Shown here piece by piece: positions 1 through 6,181 of a stretch of DNA of 17,459 bases. Position 1 is the first letter of the stretch; the number at the start of each line of letters is the position of its first letter. Made by a program: the position numbers and the translations under genes. This DNA comes from CAZNHL01 sp964572965 (lineage in GTDB: Bacteria; Bacteroidota; Bacteroidia; Cytophagales; UBA9547): NCBI GenBank assembly GCA_964572965.1, contig CAZNHL010000074.1:1-17459 (forward strand), written 5' to 3'. The notes beneath the pieces are model-generated. The model did no database searches and had not been told where the DNA came from. It was given only the letters and a program-made list of their open reading frames with translations.

Positions 1-59
1 TCGAACCCCAAACCTTCTCATCCGTAGTGAGATGCTCTATCCAATTGAGCTACAAGTCC
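1..59 (-). tRNA. tRNA-Arg (anticodon ACG), 3' end beyond the window
   Basis: Read on the minus strand, the sequence starts with a 7-base acceptor strand GGACTTG, then TA, a D stem GCTC/GAGC, an anticodon stem TCTCA/TGAGA around the loop CTACGGA, and a T stem beginning TGGGG followed by the T-loop bases TTCGA. The anticodon ACG reads arginine CGN codons; in bacteria its A34 is normally deaminated to inosine by TadA. The window edge cuts the gene in the T loop, so the second half of the T arm and the 3' acceptor strand are not visible. The three stems that can be checked pair perfectly. Confidence 0.93.
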
Positions 60-78
60 ATTTCCCTATTTGGGACTG

Positions 79-109
79 CAAAGATAGGGGTAATTTTTTA
101 AATCAAAAA
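79..109 (-). promoter_or_regulatory. Bacteroidota-type promoter of tRNA-Arg
   Basis: On the minus strand a -7 element TATCTTTG (86 to 79) matches the Bacteroidota consensus TAnnTTTG. A TTTG-containing element (109 to 104) lies 17 bases upstream, which is within the known 17-23 base spacing. The tRNA 5' end follows 19 bases after the -7 box, as expected for a short leader. The upstream element sits just past the stop codon of the PAP2-like gene, so the tRNA has its own promoter. Confidence 0.65.
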
Positions 110-113
110 CTTT

Positions 114-731
114 TTACAAAAAGAATACAGGAGTAATCCAGCCAAATAACAATCCCAGTGCGGCTCCAGCCCATATTTGCGCGGGAGTGTGAGCATTCAG
201 GTAGAGTCTTGCAGTCATTACAGACCCGGCAATCAGTAACGATAAGCTGCAATAGATCAGGATATTGTCAATAGGTAATACTTGATTCAAACCAAACAGG
301 AAACCGACAAGGCCACTGATGCCTGAAGCATGCAAACTTATTTTCCAGAAATAGGTAATTGCTGTTAAAATGGCCACAAAAAAAGTGAAACAAATAAGGG
401 TATTCAGCAAAAGGCCATCAAAATGCATTGTTTCATGCATCAGATAGCATACAAATATGTAAACAATGGTTGTGAATATATTTGGTATTAGCCGCTCTTT
501 ACGTTCTCTCAGGTTTACATCTTCAATTTTTCCTGTTAAAACCATGACATAAATACACATGGTTGGCAATATTGCTGTTGTAAGAAATATAAAACCAAGT
601 ATGTATAGTTTGCTTCCAATTTCCAAGGGTAAAATAGAAAGAGGGAAAATAAACATGATAGTCGCGTAAACAACAGTTGGCATCAGTAAAGGATGCAAAA
701 TGACCGAAAGTGCTTGTGCTAAAAATTTCAA
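114..731 (-). CDS. PAP2-superfamily-like integral membrane protein
   Basis: This is a 205-residue, very hydrophobic protein with about five or six membrane segments. It resembles membrane phosphatidic acid phosphatases (PAP2). A charged stretch LRERKERLIP (residues 74-83) stands where the family's KxxxxxxRP motif would be, SLHASG (132-137) where the second motif would be, and ARLYLNAHTPAQ (174-185) where SRxxxxxHxxxD would be. Arg175 and His181 are kept, but the motif's final Asp is Gln185, so phosphatase activity cannot be assumed; it may be a divergent or inactive member. Its start codon is two bases past the rpoN stop codon, so the two genes are almost certainly co-transcribed, with this gene downstream. 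Substrate unknown. Confidence 0.75.
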   Translation of the reverse strand: MKFLAQALSVILHPLLMPTVVYATIMFIFPLSILPLEIGSKLYILGFIFLTTAILPTMCIYVMVLTGKIEDVNLRERKERLIPNIFTTIVYIFVCYLMHETMHFDGLLLNTLICFTFFVAILTAITYFWKISLHASGISGLVGFLFGLNQVLPIDNILIYCSLSLLIAGSVMTARLYLNAHTPAQIWAGAALGLLFGWITPVFFL

Positions 732-733
732 TA

Positions 734-2200
734 TTATAATTGTTTACGAAGTCTTGCTACAGGTAAATCTAACTGTTCACGATATTTTGCTACAGTACGG
801 CGTGCAATGTTATACCCTTTGTCATTCAGAAGTTTCTCAAGCTTGTCGTCTGCCAGAGGTTTTGATTTGTCTTCTTTCTCGATTAGTTCTTTCAGGATCT
901 GTTTTACTTCTCTGCTACTAACATCTTCGCCTGATTCTGTATGAATACCTTCTGAGAAGAAATATTTAAGCGGATAAACCCCGAATTCTGTTTGTATAGA
1001 TTTTGAACTTGCTACACGTGAGATGGTGGATATATCCATGCTTATTTCAGTAGCAATGTCTTTCAGGATCATTGGCTTTAACTTACTGTCGTCTCCGTCA
1101 AGAAAAAACTCATATTGGTATCGAACAATAGCATCCATTGTGCGGAGCAATGTTTGTTGGCGCTGCCTGATTGCATCAATAAACCATTTTGCTGAATCCA
1201 GCTTCTGTTTTACAAAAGCAACAGCCTCCTTCATCTTTTTATCCGTTTTGGCACTTTTGTCATAAGTGTCAAACATTTCAATGTAAGTTGGGCTTACCTT
1301 TAAATCGGGAGCATTTTTTGAATTAAGCGATAACTCCAGTTTGCCATTATTGTTGGTCAATATATAATCAGGAATAATATATTGAGAAGCATGGTCATTA
1401 CTTGCTGATCCTCCTGGTTTAGGGTTAAGGTGGGTAATAACGTTGATTGCATCTTTAAGCATCTCGTCATCTATACCCAGTTTCTTTTGAATTTTATCGT
1501 AATGTTTCTTAGTAAATTCTTCGAAATGGCCGTCTACAATGTGTAGAGCAATGCTGACTTCCTGCAAATGCTCATCTTTTCTTTTAAGTTGTAAATGCAG
1601 GCATTCCTGTAAATCTCTGGCTGCAATACCGGAAGGGTCAAACGTCTGTATTTTAAACAATATACTCTCAAGCTCTTCCTCGTCAGTTTCCATATTCTGA
1701 GAGAAAGCCAGGTCATTCACAATGGAAGACAGTTCTCTTCTGATATAACCATCTTCGTCAATACTGCCAATTAGCTGTTCTGCTATGCTGTATTCTCTCT
1801 CGTTCAGGCGTAAGAAACCTAATTGCTGGATAAGCAAGTCGGTTAATGTCATGCCATCAGCAATAGGCATATCTTTATCGTCGTCGTCAGGAGATGGCCC
1901 GTCACCATAAAGCTTATAACCACCGGCATCATCATCTTTCAGATAGTCGCTGATATTAAGATCGTCGTCATAATCGCTTGAGCGGTCATCCTCTCCGGTA
2001 TCATTGTCATTATTATCCTGATTGTCAGTATTGGAAAAATCGTCCTTCTCGCTACCTTCTTCAAGTGCAGGATTGATTTCTAATTCTTCTTCAATACGAC
2101 TATCCAGTTCTGCAGTAGGTACCTGCAAAAGTTTAATGAACTGTATCTGCTGTGGAGACAGCTTCTGTTGTAAAGACTGTGTTAACCCTAATTTTTGCAT
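734..2200 (-). CDS. rpoN: RNA polymerase sigma-54 factor (RpoN)
   Basis: RpoN directs core RNA polymerase to -24/-12 promoters and needs AAA+ activator proteins for open complex formation. The 488-residue protein has the full architecture. Region I (about 1-48) is Gln/Leu-rich, with QKLSPQQIQFIKLLQ and an ELEINPALEE stretch. Region II (about 49-115) is very acidic and Asp-rich. A core-binding region follows, then a helix-turn-helix at about 380-400 (KDIATEISMDISTISRV). The RpoN box ARRTVAKYRE is at residues 466-475, close to the C terminus. Length and motif order match the family. It is divergent from asnS with about 205 bases between them. No enhancer-binding protein is visible in the window. 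Confidence 0.97.
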   Translation of the reverse strand: MQKLGLTQSLQQKLSPQQIQFIKLLQVPTAELDSRIEEELEINPALEEGSEKDDFSNTDNQDNNDNDTGEDDRSSDYDDDLNISDYLKDDDAGGYKLYGDGPSPDDDDKDMPIADGMTLTDLLIQQLGFLRLNEREYSIAEQLIGSIDEDGYIRRELSSIVNDLAFSQNMETDEEELESILFKIQTFDPSGIAARDLQECLHLQLKRKDEHLQEVSIALHIVDGHFEEFTKKHYDKIQKKLGIDDEMLKDAINVITHLNPKPGGSASNDHASQYIIPDYILTNNNGKLELSLNSKNAPDLKVSPTYIEMFDTYDKSAKTDKKMKEAVAFVKQKLDSAKWFIDAIRQRQQTLLRTMDAIVRYQYEFFLDGDDSKLKPMILKDIATEISMDISTISRVASSKSIQTEFGVYPLKYFFSEGIHTESGEDVSSREVKQILKELIEKEDKSKPLADDKLEKLLNDKGYNIARRTVAKYREQLDLPVARLRKQL

Positions 2201-2286
2201 ATTATTACCAACAACTCACCAACAACTCTTAATTCGCACCAATCAATATAGCCAGGATGCGGTTTAGCTATTACAATATACTATTT

Positions 2287-2294
2287 CAAAAATA
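2287..2294 (-). promoter_or_regulatory. Possible -7 element of an rpoN promoter
   Basis: The minus strand reads TATTTTTG, an exact match to TAnnTTTG, about 87 bases upstream of the rpoN start codon. No clear TTG element lies at the proper distance upstream, and the region is AT-rich, so the match could be chance. Confidence 0.35.
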
Positions 2295-2365
2295 CATATT
2301 TTGGTTAAACTTTGATAAAATCCATAAAATGTAGTTTTTTTACATCCACATCCGCGGAGGATTTT

Positions 2366-2419
2366 ATGGTATTTAAAGGCCATCCGGCAATAAAGCTAAA
2401 TTATAGTGAAAAGAATTAA
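2366..2419 (+). CDS. Possible 17-codon leader ORF overlapping the asnS start
   Basis: ATG at 2366 is preceded by GGAGG (2356-2360) with five bases between, an unusually good Shine-Dalgarno sequence for this organism. The frame runs 17 codons to TAA at 2417-2419 and encodes MVFKGHPAIKLNYSEKN. It overlaps the GTG start of asnS (2406) by 14 bases in a different frame, an arrangement that would allow translational coupling. Two of its 17 codons are Asn (AAT), the last one directly before the stop. That is suggestive for an AsnRS leader but far too few to prove attenuation. It could also be a chance ORF. Confidence 0.25.
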   Translation: MVFKGHPAIKLNYSEKN

Positions 2420-3845
2420 AATTAAAGACCTTTTAAAATCTACAGCATATAGTTCTGAGGTAGTAGTAAAAGGCTGGGTTCGCACTAAACGTGAGAACAA
2501 GGCCGTTGCATTTATTGCTTTGAATGATGGCTCTTGCCTTGCAAGTGTACAGGTTGTTGTTGATGTTCCGGCATTTGCGGACGATTATCTGAAACTGGTC
2601 ACTACGGGGGCCTGCATTGCTGTGACAGGAACTTTGATCCAGTCGCAGGGAAAAGGACAGACAGTTGAAGTTCAGGCTTCTAAAATCGAAGTTTTGGGTA
2701 CTGCTGATCCTGAAAAGTATCCATTACAGCCTAAAGAGCATTCATTGGAGTTCCTGCGTGAAATTGCTCACCTGAGAATGCGTACCAATACTTTTGGTGC
2801 GATATTCAGAATGCGCCATGCAATGGCTTTTGCAGTGAATAAATTCTTTAATGATAAAGGCTTTGTTTATATCCATACGCCAATCATTACAGGATCAGAT
2901 GCTGAAGGTGCAGGAGAAATGTTTACTGTAACAACACTTGACCTGAACAAGCCGCCAAGAAATGAAGATGGTACTATCAATTTCAAAGAAGATTTCTTCG
3001 GAAAACATACTAATCTGACTGTTTCCGGACAGCTGGAAGGTGAATTGGCAGCAACTGCATTGGGTGAAGTTTATACTTTTGGCCCTACTTTCCGTGCGGA
3101 GAACTCTAATACTGTGCGTCACCTTGCCGAATTCTGGATGATTGAGCCTGAAGTTGCTTTCAATGAATTGGAAGACAACATGGACCTGGCTGAAGAATTT
3201 CTGAAATATCTTGTGAAATACGCACTTGATAATTGCAGAGAAGACCTTGAGTTTTTGGATGCAAGGTTTAAGAAGGAAGAGGAGAAGAAGAAAACAGAAG
3301 ACCGTACAGGAATGGGCTTGATCGAAAAGCTTGAATTCTGTCTGGCGAACGACTTTGAACGAGTAACTTATACAGAAGCGGTTAAGGTACTGATCGATTC
3401 TAAACCTAATAAAAAAGGTCAGTTTAAGTATGAAGTAAACTGGGGCACTGATTTACAGTCAGAACACGAACGTTACCTGGTTGAAAAACATTTTAAGAAG
3501 CCTGTAATCCTGACAAATTATCCGAAAGAGATCAAAGCTTTCTATATGAAGCAGGATGAAGATGGTAAAACTGTACGTGCCATGGATGTGTTGTTCCCGG
3601 GTATCGGTGAGATTATCGGCGGTTCGCAGAGAGAAGACGATATCGCGAAATTGATTTCGCGTGCTGCAGAAGTTGGTATTGAAGAAAAAGACCTTTGGTT
3701 CTATCTGGATACCCGTCGCTATGGTAACTGTCCGCATGCAGGTTTTGGCCTTGGTTTCGAAAGATTATTGTTATTTGTTACAGGTATGAGCAATATCCGT
3801 GACGTAATACCATTTCCAAGGACACCCCAGAATGCAGAATTTTAA
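2406..3845 (+). CDS. asnS: Asparagine--tRNA ligase (AsnRS, class IIb)
   Basis: AsnRS charges tRNA-Asn with asparagine using ATP. The 479-residue protein has an N-terminal OB-fold anticodon-binding domain (about 18-100, containing VKGWVRTKRENKAVAFIALND). The class II catalytic core follows: a motif 1 region around FFNDKGFVYIHTPIIT (147-162), motif 2 starting FRAE at 229-232, and motif 3 GFGLGFER at 446-453. An insertion of about 35 residues between motifs 1 and 2 is of the type I recall for AsnRS of this phylum. The start is GTG; no upstream ATG is in frame, and the protein begins at the usual point of the family (KRIKIKDLL). No ribosome binding site precedes the GTG, but a short ORF with GGAGG overlaps it. 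A long hairpin follows the stop codon. Confidence 0.96.
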   Translation: MKRIKIKDLLKSTAYSSEVVVKGWVRTKRENKAVAFIALNDGSCLASVQVVVDVPAFADDYLKLVTTGACIAVTGTLIQSQGKGQTVEVQASKIEVLGTADPEKYPLQPKEHSLEFLREIAHLRMRTNTFGAIFRMRHAMAFAVNKFFNDKGFVYIHTPIITGSDAEGAGEMFTVTTLDLNKPPRNEDGTINFKEDFFGKHTNLTVSGQLEGELAATALGEVYTFGPTFRAENSNTVRHLAEFWMIEPEVAFNELEDNMDLAEEFLKYLVKYALDNCREDLEFLDARFKKEEEKKKTEDRTGMGLIEKLEFCLANDFERVTYTEAVKVLIDSKPNKKGQFKYEVNWGTDLQSEHERYLVEKHFKKPVILTNYPKEIKAFYMKQDEDGKTVRAMDVLFPGIGEIIGGSQREDDIAKLISRAAEVGIEEKDLWFYLDTRRYGNCPHAGFGLGFERLLLFVTGMSNIRDVIPFPRTPQNAEF

Positions 3846-3847
3846 AT

Positions 3848-3884
3848 AAGAGAACGGCCTCTCTGAATGAGAGGCCGTTCTCTT
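3848..3884 (+). terminator. Perfect 16-bp hairpin after asnS
   Basis: The 16-base arms 3848-3863 and 3869-3884 are exact reverse complements around the 5-base loop TGAAT. The left arm begins two bases after the asnS stop codon. The right arm ends in CTCTT and is followed by GATATTTGTT, so the U tract is poor. It is probably an intrinsic terminator for asnS, or an RNA-stabilising 3' hairpin. Confidence 0.7.
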
Positions 3885-3922
3885 GATATTTGTTAATAAT
3901 CACTACTAAGAACCTTCAACAT

Positions 3923-4429
3923 ATGCTTAATAAATTATCAATAGTTTTATTTGTGCTTTTTTGCGCGCCAACAGTATTTGCTCAGGAACAACCGGTTACT
4001 CCATCAGATGTGCGATTGAGCACAGAAATGATTAAACTTGCTATGAGTGCAGAAAGAAAGCAGATCTTTCAGGAGGGTATGGTTGGTATTTTAAAAGCTG
4101 AAAGTGTAGAAACCTTCTGGAATATTTTCGATACTTATCTTAAAGAGCGTTCTGATGTTGATGAGAAAAATGTCAAAATGATTACCCGCTATGCAAATGA
4201 TTTTTCTAAAATGCCGGATAAGGAAATCAATCAGATTATTAATGAGGAAAGCAAAATTCAGGCAGAACAGGCAGCTTTGAGAAATAAGTACTTTAAATTG
4301 ATCAGCAAGAAAGTAAACCTTACTGTAGCAGCCCGTTTCTATCAGATTGATAATTATATATCCTCTGTGTCAAGAGTAGCTTTAATGGATCAGGTGCCGT
4401 TTATTGGTGATGATATTGTGATTCAATAA
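3923..4429 (+). CDS. Secreted helical protein of unknown function
   Basis: I start this gene at ATG 3923 rather than the ATG 33 bases upstream, because the protein then begins with a clean signal peptide: MLNK, a hydrophobic core, and a likely signal peptidase I site after TVFA (residue 20). There is no lipobox. The mature part is about 148 residues, charged and predicted mostly helical, with no cysteine and no catalytic motif that I recognise. The C-terminal stretch with KYFKLISKKVNLTVAARFYQ resembles small periplasmic helical proteins of Bacteroidota whose LTxxxAxxFYQL-type segment recurs in stress or sensor proteins; this is resemblance from memory, not a family assignment. It lies between two strong hairpins, so it is probably transcribed alone. 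Confidence 0.8.
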   Translation: MLNKLSIVLFVLFCAPTVFAQEQPVTPSDVRLSTEMIKLAMSAERKQIFQEGMVGILKAESVETFWNIFDTYLKERSDVDEKNVKMITRYANDFSKMPDKEINQIINEESKIQAEQAALRNKYFKLISKKVNLTVAARFYQIDNYISSVSRVALMDQVPFIGDDIVIQ

Positions 4430-4442
4430 TCAGACTCCATAA

Positions 4443-4480
4443 AAAAGGCCGCAGTGTAGATTCTGCGGCCTTTTCTTTTT
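4443..4480 (+). terminator. Intrinsic terminator of the secreted-protein gene
   Basis: The 12-base arms 4443-4454 (AAAAGGCCGCAG) and 4463-4474 (CTGCGGCCTTTT) are exact complements around an 8-base loop, followed by CTTTTT. The arms are GC-rich at the top and a U tract follows, so this is a textbook Rho-independent terminator 13 bases after the stop codon. Its tail runs directly into the left copy of the 48-bp repeat. Confidence 0.88.
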
Positions 4481-4524
4481 ATAAAATATTCAGATCAGCT
4501 TCATTGTCATTAGTGACACTTTTG
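4477..4524. repeat. 48-bp direct repeat, left copy (detached end of the SirB1-like gene)
   Basis: These 48 bases are identical to 5251-5298. On the minus strand they contain the last 14 codons and the stop codon of the SirB1-like gene, but here no gene is attached. Identity ends sharply on both sides: to the left is the U tract of the preceding terminator, to the right unrelated sequence. The simplest reading is a duplication left when the intervening segment was inserted. Confidence 0.92.
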
Positions 4525-4545
4525 TTTGAGTGGTTCATAAAGAAT

Positions 4546-4565
4546 CCCACGGTTTAAACCGTGGG
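4546..4565. repeat. REP-like perfect palindrome, left
   Basis: The sequence CCCACGGTTTAAACCGTGGG is its own reverse complement over 20 bases. It shares CCCACGGTTT and AACCGTGGGCTA with the palindrome at 5196-5219. Short palindromes of the CCCACGGTT...AACCGTGGG type are widespread repeats in Bacteroidota intergenic DNA as far as I recall, comparable to REP sequences. Confidence 0.8.
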
Positions 4566-4572
4566 CTAACCA

Positions 4573-4590
4573 CGGTCGAGCCTCTTGATC
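4573..4590 (+). repeat. Repeat unit B, left copy
   Basis: CGGTCGAGCCTCTTGATC matches CGGTCGTGTCTCCTGACC at 5132-5149 in 14 of 18 positions and in the same orientation. It lies 7 bases right of the left palindrome, whereas the right copy lies left of the right palindrome. Together they look like degenerate parts of one composite repeat family. Confidence 0.5.
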
Positions 4591-4661
4591 AATCGGAATA
4601 TTTTTACCAAGGAGTTGTGTTCTATATAACAAAAAAGCCATGGTTTAAATTGAGAACCCTT

Positions 4662-4892
4662 TCAGTTATAACATACAATCTTAAATTTTGATATGTTATA
4701 CATTCCTTGCTTTTGAATATGCTTTTCCACCGCTTTTATGATATATTCCTCATAATAAAATTTACTTCCTACCTCTGTAGAATGACCAGTATTGTCTATT
4801 AGATCAATAAATCCTGTTTTGCTATCCCATTTGATAAATAGTTTAGCTTCTGGCTTGTTTAGAGGAATAGCCTCTCCAATTAGTTTAGACAT
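4662..4892 (-). CDS. Small protein of unknown function in the accessory segment
   Basis: A 76-residue ORF starting MSKLIGEAIPLNKPEAKLFI and ending KFKIVCYN. It has no signal peptide, membrane segment or motif that I recognise; the composition (mixed beta-like N-terminal half, then a helix around YYEEYIIKAVEKHIQKQ) looks like a small cytoplasmic protein. It is the only substantial ORF in the inserted segment. The start has only A/T-rich sequence upstream and no Shine-Dalgarno, as is usual here. It could be a complete small cargo protein or the remnant of a larger one. I do not assign a function. Confidence 0.5.
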   Translation of the reverse strand: MSKLIGEAIPLNKPEAKLFIKWDSKTGFIDLIDNTGHSTEVGSKFYYEEYIIKAVEKHIQKQGMYNISKFKIVCYN

Positions 4893-5131
4893 TTTAATTT
4901 TTTTAAATGTTACCCAAAGCGGGTAATGATGTAATAATAGAGGTCATTAAGGATAATAGAAAATAAATCGATATAATAGTTTTTGTGTCTTAATGTGTTG
5001 ATTTTTATGTGATTAAAATATAGCTATAGTGTCTTAGATCTTTAATACCTATGTATTCTATCTTGATTTTAAATGTTTATATCTATTCCTTGATTGGTGT
5101 ATTTTAGCCATTCATTTAAAAAAATGCGCCC

Positions 5132-5154
5132 CGGTCGTGTCTCCTGACCGACCG
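5132..5154 (+). repeat. Repeat unit B, right copy, with hairpin potential
   Basis: CGGTCG (5132-5137) and CGACCG (5149-5154) can pair across an 11-base loop, and an inner GGTC/GACC pairing is an alternative. The first 18 bases match the unit at 4573-4590 in 14 positions. The local GC content is far above that of the AT-rich DNA beside it, typical of a dispersed repeat. Confidence 0.5.
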
Positions 5155-5183
5155 AAATGTTTCTATGATGGAGTTATCCTTTA

Positions 5184-5219
5184 TAAAATAAAAAAAGCCC
5201 ACGGTTTTAACCGTGGGCT
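5184..5219 (-). terminator. REP-like palindrome that can act as terminator of the SirB1-like gene
   Basis: The 11-base arms AGCCCACGGTT (5196-5206) and AACCGTGGGCT (5209-5219) pair around a 2-base loop. Read on the minus strand, the hairpin is followed by an uninterrupted run of T residues (the A run at 5190-5196) and then ATTTTAT. This is a strong intrinsic terminator located about 33 bases after the stop codon of the SirB1-like gene. It is also the right-hand member of the palindrome pair in the accessory segment, so an acquired repeat appears to serve as the gene's terminator. Confidence 0.75.
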
Positions 5220-5250
5220 AGGTATAAATGTCAGGTCTAACAGGATTTGG

Positions 5251-5298
5251 TTTTATAAAATATTCAGATCAGCTTCATTGTCATTAGTGACACTTTTG
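5251..5298. repeat. 48-bp direct repeat, right copy (intact gene end)
   Basis: Identical to 4477-4524. Here the repeat is the real 3' end of the SirB1-like gene: on the minus strand it encodes KSVTNDNEADLNIL and the stop codon, plus two bases beyond. Confidence 0.92.
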
Positions 5299-6119
5299 AG
5301 CAATAGCCTGATTTCTTCTACTTTTTCTTTTTCTCCGTTCTTTTCAAATGAACCGGCAAGGTTTCTGAAAACTCTGCGGATGATATCAATGTTCGAGCAT
5401 GGCTCATAAAAGATGTCCAAAGGAGCGAGATTCAGCTGAGATATATAATTGTCTATATCCGATTTAGAGAAAATAAGCCCTTTGTTGAAAACATTAATAT
5501 AAAATTGTGATTCTGCATCTTTATAGGTGCAGATGAACAAATTTGGAAGATTGACCCCATAAACAGGAAGTTTCAGTTTTTGAGCAACCAGCATATAAAT
5601 CACACACAATGAAATTGGATTTCCCTTTTTTGTTTCCAACACAACATTGATCATTGAATTGGCCGGTGAGTGAAAGTTTTTAGTATTGGCAGCAAACTTT
5701 AGTTTGTTGAAAATGACACTATTCAGAACTTTTACATGATCTACAGGGAATTGGTCAGAACGCATTTCCAGCCATGTTTCATAGTAAATCTGTTCCAGGT
5801 CGCTGCGAAGTTTAGATAGTTCCAGATCCGGATATTGGTAAGTAGCAACAAGCCACATACCTTCAAGTAAATCTTCTGCACCACCGTCGCGCCATGTCTG
5901 GAGACGCTTCTGTAATGTTTCAAACTGAAGTGCATGAATCAGGTTTTCAATACGCTTTTGCACATCAGGCATGAGGTTGTTTTCCCATTCTTCTTCAAGA
6001 AAAGGAATCATAGAGTCGCCCAGCGCAATGATCTTACTTTTAACATGTGAAAGTACTTCCACATCGTCATCGCTTAACAAGGACACCAACGCCCGCAAAT
6101 TCTTCTCGTCCAATTCCAT
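5253..6119 (-). CDS. SirB1-like protein with transglutaminase-like core
   Basis: The 288-residue protein matches the SirB1/Transglut_core2 pattern. The N-terminal half is helical (about 1-120). A core then runs from about 130, with the segment ETKKGNPISLCVIYMLVAQ (162-180), the typical Gly-xPro-Ile-Ser-Leu motif, and VNLPNLFI (189-196), where relatives usually have a Pro-Gly-His-Phe motif. Here the Gly-His pair is Asn-Leu and the only nearby Cys is Cys172, so a working Cys-His-Asp triad is unlikely. The C-terminal helices (about 225-288) look TPR-like. Function is unknown. It is downstream of the carboxylase gene on the same strand, with a hairpin between. Its last 14 codons are duplicated at 4477-4524. 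Confidence 0.82.
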   Translation of the reverse strand: MELDEKNLRALVSLLSDDDVEVLSHVKSKIIALGDSMIPFLEEEWENNLMPDVQKRIENLIHALQFETLQKRLQTWRDGGAEDLLEGMWLVATYQYPDLELSKLRSDLEQIYYETWLEMRSDQFPVDHVKVLNSVIFNKLKFAANTKNFHSPANSMINVVLETKKGNPISLCVIYMLVAQKLKLPVYGVNLPNLFICTYKDAESQFYINVFNKGLIFSKSDIDNYISQLNLAPLDIFYEPCSNIDIIRRVFRNLAGSFEKNGEKEKVEEIRLLLKSVTNDNEADLNIL

Positions 6120-6142
6120 TATACTAGTGAAAAGCGAAGAGG

Positions 6143-6181
6143 AAAAGCAATGAGTATTAGAAAGAACTAAATACTCATCGC
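6143..6181 (-). terminator. Hairpin with T run after the carboxylase gene
   Basis: The 9-base arms 6150-6158 and 6170-6178 (ATGAGTATT / AATACTCAT) pair, with two more G-C pairs beyond a mismatch. On the minus strand the hairpin is followed by TTTTCC. It lies about 20 bases past the carboxylase stop codon, so it can end that transcript before the SirB1-like gene. Confidence 0.55.

Larger units (their letters stand above)
4525..5250. other. AT-rich accessory segment bounded by a 48-bp duplication
   Basis: This 726-base segment separates the two copies of the 48-bp repeat. It holds one small unknown ORF on the minus strand, two intact GTGGG-type palindromes near its ends (4546-4565 and 5196-5219), a decayed copy near 4631-4652, and two related CGGTCG units (4573-4590 and 5132-5149). 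Positions 4981-5100 have 29 G or C in 120 bases (24%), against 25 in 60 (42%) for 5821-5880 in the neighbouring gene. There is no transposase, integrase or tRNA end. I infer a horizontally acquired or mobilised segment, probably a decayed element or a repeat-mediated insertion. The part 4893-5130 holds nothing else that I recognise. Confidence 0.5.

Noticed and set aside
2297..2330. Promoter for asnS in TTTTGGTTAAACTTTGATAAAA
   Set aside because: The best box has three bases between TA and TTTG instead of two, and no suitable upstream element; not strong enough to list.
4477..5298. Phage or island attachment sites (attL/attR)
   Set aside because: No integrase or recombinase is in the segment, the repeat is in a protein gene and not a tRNA, and at 48 bp it lacks a visible core with inverted arms.
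5137..5409. Plus-strand ORF of 90 codons crossing the accessory segment into the SirB1-like gene
   Set aside because: Its C-terminal part is the antisense of the SirB1-like coding sequence and it runs through the palindromes; no family likeness and no start signal.
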